From the NCBI RefSeq assembly GCF_003287935.1, contig NZ_CP030287.1:6475227-6539226 (forward strand): a stretch of 64,000 nucleotides of DNA, in the 5' to 3' direction. This document shows, piece by piece, positions 9,386-16,974 of the stretch (positions are counted from its first letter, which is position 1; every line of letters starts with the position of its first letter). Source of the DNA: Streptomyces sp. ICC1. Lineage in GTDB: Bacteria > Actinomycetota > Actinomycetes > Streptomycetales > Streptomycetaceae. Under the pieces are notes generated by a model. That model saw nothing but the letters and a program-made list of their open reading frames with translations. It was not told the DNA's origin and did not search any database. The position numbers and the translations under genes are program-made.

Positions 9386-9619
9386 ATGACGTACAAGAAG
9401 GCAGTGGTGCTGGCCGCCGGCATTCTGATGGCCGCCGGTGCCGCCTCCCCCGCCATGGCCGACTCGGTCGCGGAGGGCAAGGCCGTCGGCTCCCCCGGCG
9501 TCCTGTCCGGCAACGTGCTCCAGGTCCCGGTGCACATCCCGGTCAACGTCTGCGGCAACACCGTCAACGTGATCGCGCTGCTGAACCCCTCGTTCGGCAA
9601 CACCTGCGTCAACGCCTGA
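9386..9619 (+). CDS. Short chaplin (second copy)
   Basis: The 77-residue protein has a signal peptide ending at AMADS and one chaplin domain with the same SPGVLSGN, VNVCGNT and GNTCVNA blocks as the first chaplin. The last 20 or so residues are nearly identical between the two. The ribosome site GGGAAGGAATCG precedes the ATG. It is a secreted amyloid-forming surface protein. The long untranslated stretch upstream (about 170 bases after the rodlin terminator) suggests a separate promoter. Two conserved cysteines again exclude a ChpE-like type. Confidence 0.9.
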   Translation: MTYKKAVVLAAGILMAAGAASPAMADSVAEGKAVGSPGVLSGNVLQVPVHIPVNVCGNTVNVIALLNPSFGNTCVNA

Positions 9620-9655
9620 CGAAGCGCCTGTGCCCGCAAGGGCAGACCTCCTCGG

Positions 9656-9695
9656 GGTGGCCTCGGAGTGCACGGCGGTGCACTCCGAGGCCACC
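9656..9695 (+). terminator. 18-bp perfect terminator stem
   Basis: A perfect 18-base-pair stem with the loop GGCG lies between the second chaplin and the long chaplin-like gene, followed by TTCGATTC. It is among the strongest hairpins in the window and should isolate the two transcription units in both directions. Confidence 0.88.
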
Positions 9696-9740
9696 TTCGA
9701 TTCAGCACCGGCCGCCGTGCCGGTAGACAGGGAAGGACCC

Positions 9741-10444
9741 ATGCGACAGGTACTGAGCCGACAGGTACTGGGCAAGGGGGTGCTCACCGCGGCCGCGGCG
9801 TCGAGCCTGCTGTCGATCGCGACCGGCGCGGCCTACGCGCACCCCGGGGCCATGGCCGAGGCCTCGCATTCACCGGGTGTGCTGGCCGGCAACAGCGTCT
9901 CGGTACCGGTCACCTTCGCACCGAACGTGTGCGGCAACACCGTGGACGCCGGGGCGGGCCTGAACCCCGCGATGGGCAACAACTGCGCCACCAGCACCGG
10001 ATCCGACACCGGGCACGCCGCCGGACACGACTACGAGCGCTACCTCAGCCCCGAACAGGCCGAGGCATTCGAGCAGTACCTCTCCGAGCGCGAGGAGCGC
10101 CGCGAGGACCGCCGCGGCAACGGGTACGAGGAGCACGACGACCGCGGTCACGGGCAAGCCCCGCACCAGGGCGGTTACGGGGACTCCGGCGACTCCCCCG
10201 AGGAGGAGTGCGACGACCACCCGGCCCCGGAGAAGCCCGAGCCCCGGCCGCAGCACCCGCCGAAGCCGCACGCCGAGCAGCCGCCGGCCCCCGCGCCGCA
10301 CCACGCGCCCCCGGCGCCGAGGCCCCTGCCCGAGCCGCAGCCGCAGCCCGAGGCGGAGCACCCGGCGCCCTTGCCCGTGCCCGTACAGGAGGCGCCCGCG
10401 CCGCAGCCGCTTCCGGCCCCGGAGCCCGTCCCGGCTCCCGCCCC
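9741..10444 (+). pseudogene. Chaplin-like gene with charged and proline-rich tail, 3' end lost at the adapter junction
   Basis: The product starts with a signal peptide (to AYAHPG) and one chaplin domain (SPGVLAGNSVSVPV, NVCGNT, NNC). An acidic and basic linker follows (EQYLSEREERREDRR), then a histidine- and proline-rich tail of more than 80 residues (PAPHHAPPAPRPLPEP). A GGAAGGA ribosome site precedes ATG 9741. The reading frame continues without a stop into the adapter sequence at 10445, so the true C-terminus is missing. Long chaplins (ChpA-C) have two chaplin domains and an LPXTG sorting signal. Here only one domain is seen before the cut, so either a second domain and anchor followed or this is a distinct long form. 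The truncation is most likely an assembly artefact, not a biological lesion. Confidence 0.75.
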
Positions 10445-10514
10445 GGAGGTAGGGCGCCAGTCGAAATCTACCGATGGTGGACGCTCGGAAGCGTCGGATG
10501 TGTATAAGAGCGAG
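10445..10514 (+). other. Embedded Illumina Nextera P5/read-1 adapter (assembly artefact)
   Basis: The right half (10482-10514) matches the 33-base Nextera read-1 transposase adapter at 26 of 33 positions, including the uninterrupted core GATGTGTATAAGAG. The left half has the P5 core (ATCTAC at 10466-10471) at exactly the spacing expected for P5, an 8-base index (10474-10481) and read-1 primer, giving a full 70-base fit. Identity over the P5 end is lower (17 of 29). The match extends beyond the transposon mosaic end into the synthetic primer, so a natural Tn5-like insertion does not explain it. The insert side is to the right, so 10515 is a contig end. Confidence 0.9.
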
Positions 10515-10606
10515 CCCGGAGGCCGTGGGGGGTCCGCGGGCCCCGGCGGAGCCGGTGCGGTGGTGAGGGTCAGAGCCAGCAGCAGGGTGAGCATGAGTGC
10601 CGTCAT
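10515..10606 (-). pseudogene. 5' fragment of a divergent secreted-protein gene, cut at the adapter junction
   Basis: Reading leftward from ATG 10606, about 30 codons encode a signal-like start, [16 protein letters not shown] followed by a proline-rich segment, and then run into the adapter. The third-position GC bias fits real coding sequence. From memory of S. coelicolor, the gene divergent to rpsB encodes an M23-type peptidase, which would fit an exported protein, but the fragment is too short to show that. It is a gene start left at the end of a contig. Confidence 0.45.
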
Positions 10607-10647
10607 GGCGCCCAGGGTCCCGCTCGGGGGCGGCCGCCCGCGCGGCC

Positions 10648-10674
10648 TGTGGACAACCGGAACCCTGTGGAAAA
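10648..10674 (+). promoter_or_regulatory. Two directly repeated DnaA-box-like sites upstream of rpsB
   Basis: TGTGGACAA (10648-10656) is the exact complement of the Streptomyces DnaA box TTGTCCACA. TGTGGAAAA (10666-10674) is a one-mismatch version in the same orientation, 18 bases away. They lie between rpsB and the divergent fragment, about 200 bases before the rpsB start. A role in coupling ribosomal protein expression to DnaA is possible, but chance occurrence cannot be excluded by reading alone. Confidence 0.45.
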
Positions 10675-10857
10675 CCGCGTCATCCGGCACACCGCCGGGT
10701 CCCGTACACTTCTTGTGGCGATCCGGGTCACCGGGTCGACTTCGCACGCCCCAGCACCGGCCGCTCAGGCAGGGTGTCAGCGTCTCTCGGTCCCCTCTGC
10801 GGGGGCAGGGCGCAAACAGGGGCGTCAGGAACCAAACCGAGAAACAAGGAGATGGCC

Positions 10858-11802
10858 ATGGCCGTCGTAACGATGCGGGAGCTGCTGGAAAGCGGCGTCC
10901 ACTTCGGTCACCAGACCCGCCGCTGGAACCCGAAGATGAAGCGCTTCATCTTCACGGAGCGCAACGGCATCTACATCATCGACCTGCTCCAGTCGCTGTC
11001 GTACATCGACCGCGCCTACGAGTTCGTGAAGGAGACCGTCGCGCACGGCGGCTCCATCATGTTCATCGGTACCAAGAAGCAGGCCCAGGAGGCCATCGCC
11101 GAGCAGGCGACGCGCGTTGGTATGCCGTACGTCAACCAGCGCTGGCTGGGTGGCATGCTCACCAACTTCTCCACCGTCTACAAGCGCCTTCAGCGTCTGA
11201 AGGAGCTTGAGGCGATCGACTTCGACGACGTCGCCGCGTCGGGTCTCACCAAGAAGGAGCTCCTGGTCCTCTCTCGCGAGAAGATCAAGCTGGAGAAGAC
11301 CCTCGGTGGTATCCGCGAGATGTCGAAGGTCCCCAGCGCCGTCTGGATCGTCGACACCAAGAAGGAGCACATCGCCGTCGGTGAGGCGCGCAAGCTCCAC
11401 ATCCCGGTCGTCGCGATCCTCGACACCAACTGCGACCCCGACGAGGTCGACTACAAGATCCCGGGCAACGACGACGCGATCCGCTCCGTCACCCTGCTCA
11501 CCCGCGTGATCGCCGACGCCGTCGCCGAGGGCCTCATCGCCCGTTCCGGTGCCGCGACTGGCGACTCGAAGCCGGGCGAGAAGGCCGCCGCCGAGCCGCT
11601 CGCCGAGTGGGAGCGCGACCTGCTCGAGGGTGAGAAGAAGGACTCCGCGGACGAGGCTGTCGAGGCCGCTCCGGCCGAGGCCGCTGTCGAGACCCCCGCC
11701 GTCGAGGCTGAGGTCGAGGCTGCTCCGGCCGCCGAGGCCGAGGTTGAGGTTGTCGCCGAGGCCGTCGTCGAGGCTCCGGCCGCCGACGCCGAGCAGGCCT
11801 GA
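10858..11802 (+). CDS. rpsB: 30S ribosomal protein S2
   Basis: The protein starts [25 protein letters not shown], the signature of bacterial S2, and keeps the body motifs [10 protein letters not shown] and [13 protein letters not shown]. It is 314 residues long. The last 80 residues are an Ala/Glu/Val-rich tail typical of streptomycete S2. I chose ATG 10858, with AAGGAG six bases upstream, over the in-frame ATG at 10852, which would abut the ribosome site. S2 binds late to the 30S head and recruits S1 where present. It heads the rpsB-tsf pair, and two hairpins lie in the gap before tsf, so tsf output may be tuned by attenuation. Confidence 0.98.
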   Translation: MAVVTMRELLESGVHFGHQTRRWNPKMKRFIFTERNGIYIIDLLQSLSYIDRAYEFVKETVAHGGSIMFIGTKKQAQEAIAEQATRVGMPYVNQRWLGGMLTNFSTVYKRLQRLKELEAIDFDDVAASGLTKKELLVLSREKIKLEKTLGGIREMSKVPSAVWIVDTKKEHIAVGEARKLHIPVVAILDTNCDPDEVDYKIPGNDDAIRSVTLLTRVIADAVAEGLIARSGAATGDSKPGEKAAAEPLAEWERDLLEGEKKDSADEAVEAAPAEAAVETPAVEAEVEAAPAAEAEVEVVAEAVVEAPAADAEQA

Positions 11803-11814
11803 CCCACTGAGAGC

Positions 11815-11836
11815 GCCCGGCGTTCACACGCCGGGC
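11815..11836 (+). terminator. Hairpin just after rpsB
   Basis: A perfect 9-base-pair stem (GCCCGGCGT against ACGCCGGGC, loop TCAC) lies 12 bases after the rpsB stop. No U-tract follows. It may partly terminate rpsB transcription before tsf. Confidence 0.7.
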
Positions 11837-11857
11837 ACTCGCAGCACGGACGATGAC

Positions 11858-11894
11858 GGCGGGGGAGCCGCGCCACAAGCGCGCCTCCTCCGCC
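11858..11894 (+). terminator. Second hairpin in the rpsB-tsf gap
   Basis: A 16-base arm pairs with its partner with one mismatch and one G-U, loop CACAA. It lies 44 bases before the tsf start. Together with the hairpin at 11815 it makes the gap a likely attenuator or RNA-processing region that sets the S2 to EF-Ts ratio. Confidence 0.65.
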
Positions 11895-11937
11895 GTTCAC
11901 CCGTAGATCTACGACTTCGAGAGAGAATCACAGACTC

Positions 11938-12774
11938 ATGGCGAACTACACCGCCGCTGACGTCAAGAAGCTCCGCGAGCTCACCGGCGTCGGCATGATG
12001 GACTGCAAGAACGCGCTGGTCGAGTCCGACGGTGACGTCGACAAGGCCATCGAGGCCCTCCGCATCAAGGGTCAGAAGGGCGTCGCGAAGCGCGAAGGCC
12101 GTTCTGCCGAGAACGGTGCCGTCGCCTCGATCATCGCCGACGACAACACCTCCGGTGTCATCGTCGAGCTGAAGTGCGAGACGGACTTCGTCGCCAAGGG
12201 CGAGAAGTTCCAGGCCGTCACCAACCAGCTGGCCGCCCACATCGCCGCGACCTCCCCGGCCGACATCGAGGCGCTGCTCGCGTCCGAGATCGAGCCCGGC
12301 AAGACCGTCCAGGCGTTCGTGGACGAGGCCAACGCCAACCTCGGCGAGAAGATCGTCCTGGACCGCTTCGCGCAGTTCACCGGCGGTTACGTCTCGGCGT
12401 ACATGCACCGCACCATGCCCGACCTGCCGTTCCAGATCGGCGTCCTGGTCGAGCTGGACAAGGAGAACGCCGAGGTCGCCCGCGGCGTCGCGCAGCACAT
12501 CGCCGCGTTCGCGCCGAAGTGGCTCTCCAAGGACGACGTCCCGGCCGACGTGGTCGAGTCCGAGCGCCGCGTGGCCGAAGAGGTCACCCGCGCCGAGGGC
12601 AAGCCCGAAGCCGCGCTGCCGAAGATCGTCGAGGGTCGTGTCAACGGCTTCTTCCGCGACAACACGCTGCTCGGCCAGGACTACGCCCTGGACAACAAGA
12701 AGTCCGTCCAGAAGGTTCTGGACGAGGCCGGTGTCACCCTGGTGCGCTTCTCGCGCATCAAGGTCGGCATCTGA
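11938..12774 (+). CDS. tsf: Elongation factor Ts
   Basis: The 278-residue protein starts MANYTAADVKKLRELTGVGMMDCKNAL, the UBA-like N-terminal domain of EF-Ts, and has the TDFVAK motif of the core domain that contacts EF-Tu. It catalyses GDP release from EF-Tu. The length is normal for actinobacteria. The ribosome site is weak (GAGAGA about ten bases upstream of the ATG), so translation may depend on upstream structure. It is co-oriented with rpsB and pyrH, as in most bacteria. Confidence 0.98.
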   Translation: MANYTAADVKKLRELTGVGMMDCKNALVESDGDVDKAIEALRIKGQKGVAKREGRSAENGAVASIIADDNTSGVIVELKCETDFVAKGEKFQAVTNQLAAHIAATSPADIEALLASEIEPGKTVQAFVDEANANLGEKIVLDRFAQFTGGYVSAYMHRTMPDLPFQIGVLVELDKENAEVARGVAQHIAAFAPKWLSKDDVPADVVESERRVAEEVTRAEGKPEAALPKIVEGRVNGFFRDNTLLGQDYALDNKKSVQKVLDEAGVTLVRFSRIKVGI

Positions 12775-12862
12775 GTCCGTCCGTACGCGACGGACACCGG
12801 ACCCCGGTAGGGTCTGAAGCAGTCGTCCGCGTTCGCGCAGGACGACCGCAGATCTGACGAGG

Positions 12863-12909
12863 AGGCCATTGCCGTAGAGGGAACCGCAAGGACCCACCGG
12901 CAATGGCCT
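12863..12909 (+). terminator. 12-bp perfect hairpin in the pyrH leader
   Basis: AGGCCATTGCCG pairs perfectly with CGGCAATGGCCT around a 23-base loop, ending 15 bases before the pyrH ribosome site. It could terminate tsf transcription or act as an attenuator for pyrH. The unusually long loop, which contains GAGGGAACCGC, argues for a regulated structure over a plain terminator, but this is inference. Confidence 0.6.
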
Positions 12910-12936
12910 TCTTCGTATGTGCACGAGGAGATCTCC

Positions 12937-13716
12937 ATGAATCAGGGCGTGGACAGCCACACCGCTTCCGACGACAAGAGCGACCAGGACAAGAAGGGCC
13001 GCCGCTTCATGCTGAAGCTGTCGGGCGAGGCCTTCTCCGGTGGCGGAGGACTGGGCGTCGACCCCGACGTAGTCCACGCCATCGCGCGCGAGATCGCCGC
13101 GGTGGTCCGCGACGGCGCGGAGATCGCCATCGTGATCGGTGGCGGCAACTTCTTCCGCGGCGCCGAACTCCAGCAGCGCGGCATGGACCGGGCCCGGTCC
13201 GACTACATGGGCATGCTCGGCACCGTCATGAACTGCCTCGCCCTCCAGGACTTCCTGGAGAAGGAAGGCATCGACTCCCGCGTCCAGACCGCCATCACCA
13301 TGGGCCAGGTCGCCGAGCCGTACATCCCGCTGCGCGCCGTGCGCCACCTGGAGAAGGGCCGCGTCGTCATCTTCGGCGCCGGCATGGGCATGCCCTACTT
13401 CTCCACCGACACCACGGCCGCCCAGCGCGCCCTGGAGATCGACGCGGAAGCCCTGCTCATGGGCAAGAACGGCGTCGACGGGGTCTACGACTCCGACCCC
13501 AAGAAGAACCCGGACGCGGTGAAGTTCGACGCGCTGGAATACAGCGAGGTGCTCACCCGCGACCTCAAGATCGCCGATGCCACCGCCATCACGCTGTGCC
13601 GCGACAACAAGCTGCCGATCCTGGTCTTCGAGCTGCTGGCCGAGGGCAACATCGCCCGCGCCGTCAAGGGTGAGAAGATCGGCACGCTCGTGAGCGACCA
13701 GGGCACCCGGGCCTGA
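12937..13716 (+). CDS. pyrH: UMP kinase
   Basis: The product phosphorylates UMP to UDP in pyrimidine nucleotide synthesis. After an N-terminal streptomycete extension of about 20 residues it has [20 protein letters not shown] and the [15 protein letters not shown] and [14 protein letters not shown] segments of bacterial PyrH in the amino-acid-kinase fold. It is 259 residues long. GAGGAG lies six bases before ATG 12937. It sits between tsf and frr as in most bacteria and is preceded by a hairpin leader. Confidence 0.97.
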   Translation: MNQGVDSHTASDDKSDQDKKGRRFMLKLSGEAFSGGGGLGVDPDVVHAIAREIAAVVRDGAEIAIVIGGGNFFRGAELQQRGMDRARSDYMGMLGTVMNCLALQDFLEKEGIDSRVQTAITMGQVAEPYIPLRAVRHLEKGRVVIFGAGMGMPYFSTDTTAAQRALEIDAEALLMGKNGVDGVYDSDPKKNPDAVKFDALEYSEVLTRDLKIADATAITLCRDNKLPILVFELLAEGNIARAVKGEKIGTLVSDQGTRA

Positions 13717-13741
13717 GCACTCCGGGCCCGAGCACACCGCT

Positions 13742-13772
13742 GCCGGTCCGCACCCCTTCGGGTCGGACCGGC
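13742..13772 (+). terminator. Hairpin after pyrH
   Basis: GCCGGTCCG pairs with CGGACCGGC, with an inner ACC/GGT extension around a CCTTCG loop and one bulged C. It begins about 26 bases after the pyrH stop and ends about 45 bases before the frr start, so frr probably has some transcription of its own. Confidence 0.7.
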
Positions 13773-13816
13773 CCCGCCCGCCTGAACCATCCATTTCTGA
13801 CATGCAGGAGCACGTG

Positions 13817-14374
13817 GTGACCGAAGAGATCCTCCTCGAGGCCGAGGAGAAGATGGAAAAGGCCGTCGTCGTCGCCAAGGAAGACTTCGCCGCGATTCGC
13901 ACCGGTCGTGCGCACCCGGCGATGTTCAACAAGATCGTGGCGGAGTACTACGGCGCCATCACGCCCATCAACCAGCTCGCCTCGTTCTCGGTGCCCGAGC
14001 CGCGCATGGCGATCGTGACCCCGTTCGACAAGAGCGCCCTGCGCAACATCGAGACGGCCATCCGCGACTCGGACCTCGGTGTCAACCCGAGCAACGACGG
14101 CAGCATCATCCGGGTGACCTTCCCCGAGCTGACGCAGGACCGCCGCAAGGAGTACATCAAGGTCGCGCGCACCAAGGCCGAGGACTCCAAGGTGTCGATC
14201 CGCGCCATCCGCCGCAAGGCGAAGGACGCCCTCGACAAGCTAGTGAAGGACAAGGAAGCCGGCGAGGACGAGGTGCGCCGCGCCGAGAAGGAGCTCGACG
14301 ACACCACCGCGAAGTACGTCGCGCAGGTGGACGAGCTGCTCAAGCACAAGGAAGCCGAGCTCCTCGAAGTCTGA
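13817..14374 (+). CDS. frr: Ribosome recycling factor
   Basis: The 185-residue protein is [17 protein letters not shown] onward with the RTGRAHP motif and the long three-helix-bundle C-terminus ([15 protein letters not shown]). It splits post-termination ribosomes together with EF-G. I chose the GTG at 13817, which has AGGAG six bases upstream and gives the standard family length of 185. An ATG at 13802 would put the ribosome site inside the coding region. The stop overlaps the cdsA start (TGATG), so cdsA is translationally coupled. Confidence 0.97.
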   Translation: MTEEILLEAEEKMEKAVVVAKEDFAAIRTGRAHPAMFNKIVAEYYGAITPINQLASFSVPEPRMAIVTPFDKSALRNIETAIRDSDLGVNPSNDGSIIRVTFPELTQDRRKEYIKVARTKAEDSKVSIRAIRRKAKDALDKLVKDKEAGEDEVRRAEKELDDTTAKYVAQVDELLKHKEAELLEV

Positions 14375-15453
14375 TGAACGACTCTTCCTGGCAGCCGGAG
14401 CCGGTTCCGGCGGGTCCCGCATACGATGCGCAGGCGGGCCCGCACACTCGGCCCATGCCCATCGTGCCCGATGCCGCCGGCCGTGACTTCGACGACCGGG
14501 AAGCACGCGATCGGGGGGCCGCCGCTGACGGCGGCCCCCTCTTCCGCGCCGAGACGCCGCCGCAGGAGCCCATGCCCAGCCCCCCGCCGACCCCGCCTTC
14601 GCAGGCACCGCAGGACTCCTCCCCACCGCCTCACAAGAAGCGTGCGGGGCGGGATCTGCGTGCCGCCATAGGGGTCGGTGTCGGCCTCGGCGCGGTGATC
14701 TTCGCTTCGCTGTTCATCGTCAAGGCCGTCTTCGTCGGCGTGGTCGTCGTCGCGGTCGTCGTCGGCCTGTGGGAGCTCACCTCCCGGCTCCAGGAGAAGA
14801 AGGGCATCAAGGCCCCGCTGGTCCCGCTCGCGATCGGCGGCGCCGCGATGGTCATCGCGGGGTACGTCCGAGGAGCCGAGGGCGCCTGGGTGGCCATGGC
14901 CCTGACGGCCCTGGCGGTCCTGGTCTGGCGGATGACCGAGCCGCCCGAGGACTACCTCAAGGACGTCACCGCCGGGGTCTTCGCGGCGTTCTACGTGCCC
15001 TTCCTGGCCACGTTCGTCGCGATGCTGCTCACCGCGGACGACGGGCCGCAGCGCGTGGTCACCTTCCTGGTGCTGACCGTCGTCAGCGACACGGGGGCCT
15101 ACGCGGTGGGCTGGCGCTTCGGCAAGACCAAGCTCGCCCCGCGCATCAGCCCCGGCAAGACCCGCGAGGGGCTCTTCGGGGCCGTGGCCTTCGCGATGGC
15201 CGCCGGCGCGCTGTGCATGGAGTTCCTGATCGACGGGGGCGTCTGGTGGCAGGGCCTGGTGCTGGGCCTCGCCGTCGCGGTCAGCGCCACCCTGGGCGAC
15301 CTCGGCGAATCCATGATCAAGAGGGACCTCGGGATCAAGGACATGGGCACGCTGCTGCCGGGTCACGGCGGCATCATGGACCGGCTGGACTCGCTGCTCC
15401 CGACGGCCCCGGTGGTCTGGCTGCTGCTCGCCGCTTTCGTCGGCACCGGCTGA
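14374..15453 (+). CDS. cdsA: Phosphatidate cytidylyltransferase (CDP-diacylglycerol synthase)
   Basis: This 359-residue membrane protein makes CDP-diacylglycerol from phosphatidate and CTP, the branch point for all phospholipids. After a hydrophilic Pro-rich N-terminus of about 85 residues it has eight or so membrane spans. It carries the CdsA C-terminal signature SxxKRxxxxKDxxxxxPGHGGxxDRxD, seen here as SMIKRDLGIKDMGTLLPGHG followed by MDRLDS. The start codon overlaps the frr stop by one base. The location after frr is conserved in Streptomyces. Confidence 0.96.
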   Translation: MNDSSWQPEPVPAGPAYDAQAGPHTRPMPIVPDAAGRDFDDREARDRGAAADGGPLFRAETPPQEPMPSPPPTPPSQAPQDSSPPPHKKRAGRDLRAAIGVGVGLGAVIFASLFIVKAVFVGVVVVAVVVGLWELTSRLQEKKGIKAPLVPLAIGGAAMVIAGYVRGAEGAWVAMALTALAVLVWRMTEPPEDYLKDVTAGVFAAFYVPFLATFVAMLLTADDGPQRVVTFLVLTVVSDTGAYAVGWRFGKTKLAPRISPGKTREGLFGAVAFAMAAGALCMEFLIDGGVWWQGLVLGLAVAVSATLGDLGESMIKRDLGIKDMGTLLPGHGGIMDRLDSLLPTAPVVWLLLAAFVGTG

Positions 15454-15560
15454 CACGGCCCGGCGGAGCGCCCGGTCGGGGCTTCTCATCGGCGTGTCCC
15501 GCCCGGGTGGGCGACGTACGACGAAAGGCCCCGGTCCGGCCCGGGCGGTTACTCTTGATG

Positions 15561-15584
15561 GGCGCGCTGCTTCTGCGGCGCGCC
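15561..15584 (+). terminator. Hairpin in the cdsA-rlmN gap
   Basis: A 10-base-pair stem with one G-U pair (GGCGCGCTGC against GCGGCGCGCC) and loop TTCT is followed by TTTCGTC. It lies 107 bases after the cdsA stop and only 12 bases before the rlmN ribosome site, so it may terminate the cdsA transcript or attenuate rlmN. Confidence 0.7.
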
Positions 15585-15609
15585 TTTCGTCTTACAAGGA
15601 GTACCTGCC

Positions 15610-16722
15610 ATGGCCCGCCCTGTCCCGGGAGAGCTCACTTTCGTCGCCCCTCGTGGAGTGAAGAAGCCGCCCCGGCACCTCGCCGACCTCACCCCCGAGG
15701 AGCGCCGGGAGGCCGTCGCCGCGATCGGCGAGAAGCCGTTCCGGGCCAAGCAGCTCTCCCAGCACTACTTCGCCCGGTACGCGCACGACCCGGCGGAGTG
15801 GACCGACATCCCCGCCGCGTCCCGCGAGAAGCTCCAGCAGGAGCTGCTGCCGGACCTGATGAACGTCCTGCGGCACATCTCCTGTGACGACGACACCACC
15901 CGCAAGACCCTGTGGAAGCTGCACGACGGCACGCTCGTCGAGTCCGTGCTGATGCGCTACCCCGACCGGGTCACCATGTGCATCTCCTCGCAGGCCGGCT
16001 GCGGCATGAACTGCCCGTTCTGCGCCACCGGCCAGGCGGGCCTCGACCGCAACCTGTCCACCGCCGAGATCGTCCACCAGATCGTCGACGGCATGCGCGC
16101 CCTGCGCGACGGCGAGGTCCCCGGCGGTCCGGCGCGGCTGTCGAACATCGTCTTCATGGGCATGGGCGAGCCGCTCGCCAACTACAACCGCGTCGTCGGC
16201 GCCATCCGCCGCCTCACCGACCCGGAGCCCGACGGCCTGGGCCTGTCCCAGCGCGGGATCACCGTCTCCACCGTCGGCCTGGTCCCGGCCATGCTGCGCT
16301 TCGCCGACGAGGGCTTCAAGTGCCGCCTCGCCGTCTCGCTGCACGCGCCGGACGACGAGCTGCGCGACACGCTGGTCCCCGTGAACACCCGCTGGAACGT
16401 CCGCGAGGTGCTGGGCGCGGCCTGGGAGTACGCGGAGAAGTCCGGCCGCCGGATCTCCATCGAGTACGCCCTGATCCGCGACATCAACGACCAGGCTTGG
16501 CGTGGCGACCTGCTCGGCAGGCTGCTCAAGGGCAAGCGCGTGCACGTCAACCTGATCCCGCTGAACCCGACGCCCGGCTCGAAGTGGACCGCCTCGCGGC
16601 CCGAGGACGAGAAGGCCTTCGTGGAGGCCATCGCCCGCCACGGCGTGCCGGTGACCGTGCGCGACACCCGTGGCCAGGAGATCGACGGCGCGTGCGGCCA
16701 GCTCGCCGCCTCGGAGCGCTAG
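15610..16722 (+). CDS. rlmN: Dual-specificity 23S rRNA/tRNA adenine C2 methyltransferase
   Basis: This 370-residue radical-SAM enzyme methylates A2503 of 23S rRNA and A37 of some tRNAs. The [4Fe-4S] ligands C131, C135 and C138 are in the CX3CX2C motif CGMNCPFC. The second catalytic cysteine lies near the C-terminus in the motif IDGACGQL, which carries the methyl-protein intermediate. AAGGAG sits eight bases before the ATG. It is followed by its own strong terminator and then by a riboswitch, so it ends the operon. Confidence 0.97.
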   Translation: MARPVPGELTFVAPRGVKKPPRHLADLTPEERREAVAAIGEKPFRAKQLSQHYFARYAHDPAEWTDIPAASREKLQQELLPDLMNVLRHISCDDDTTRKTLWKLHDGTLVESVLMRYPDRVTMCISSQAGCGMNCPFCATGQAGLDRNLSTAEIVHQIVDGMRALRDGEVPGGPARLSNIVFMGMGEPLANYNRVVGAIRRLTDPEPDGLGLSQRGITVSTVGLVPAMLRFADEGFKCRLAVSLHAPDDELRDTLVPVNTRWNVREVLGAAWEYAEKSGRRISIEYALIRDINDQAWRGDLLGRLLKGKRVHVNLIPLNPTPGSKWTASRPEDEKAFVEAIARHGVPVTVRDTRGQEIDGACGQLAASER

Positions 16723-16744
16723 TTTTCGCCAGTTGAGGTTTGCA

Positions 16745-16772
16745 TTCGGCCACGGGGTACCCTGTGGCCGAA
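16745..16772 (+). terminator. rlmN terminator
   Basis: A 12-base-pair stem (TTCGGCCACGGG against CCTGTGGCCGAA, one G-U pair) with the loop GTAC lies 22 bases after the rlmN stop. It is followed by a T-rich stretch (AATTTCATATTT), making it a classic intrinsic terminator, rare in form for this GC-rich genome. Confidence 0.85.
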
Positions 16773-16787
16773 CCAATTTCATATTTC

Positions 16788-16880
16788 CGACAGGGGAGCG
16801 CCACAGCGCTGAGAGTGCGGTATCCGTCACCGCAGACCCTCTGAACCTCGCCCCGGTCATTCGGGGTAGGAAGTTCGGTC
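16788..16880 (+). promoter_or_regulatory. TPP riboswitch (THI element)
   Basis: The conserved core elements appear in order. GGGGAGCGCC (P2 side) is followed by GCTGAGAGTGCGG (the pyrimidine-sensing CUGAGA loop), then ACCCTCTGAACCT, and a P4/P5 region CCCCGGTCATTCGGGG ending in GTAGGAAG. It lies about 95 bases before thiB. It binds thiamine pyrophosphate and represses the downstream thiamine transporter. The short distance to the thiB start suggests translation control through the GGAGGA site, but a small terminator cannot be excluded. Confidence 0.95.
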
Positions 16881-16974
16881 ACCACTCAAGCTGTTGCGCC
16901 CTGCCCGGCGTCCGCTCCACAGAGCGCCGGGCAGGGCCGCGTCTTCTCCTGGACATCCCAGGAGGAATGCACCA

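Noticed and set aside
10487..10514. A natural Tn5/IS50 end as the source of the mosaic-end-like sequence
   Set aside because: The match continues into the synthetic read-1 primer, with P5 spacing, and a second copy faces the opposite way 27 kb on. A natural insertion would not include these.
9630..11210. A continuous plus-strand frame that joins the chaplin-like gene to the rpsB region
   Set aside because: It passes through the adapter and the rpsB leader in an unrelated frame, so the join is artificial.
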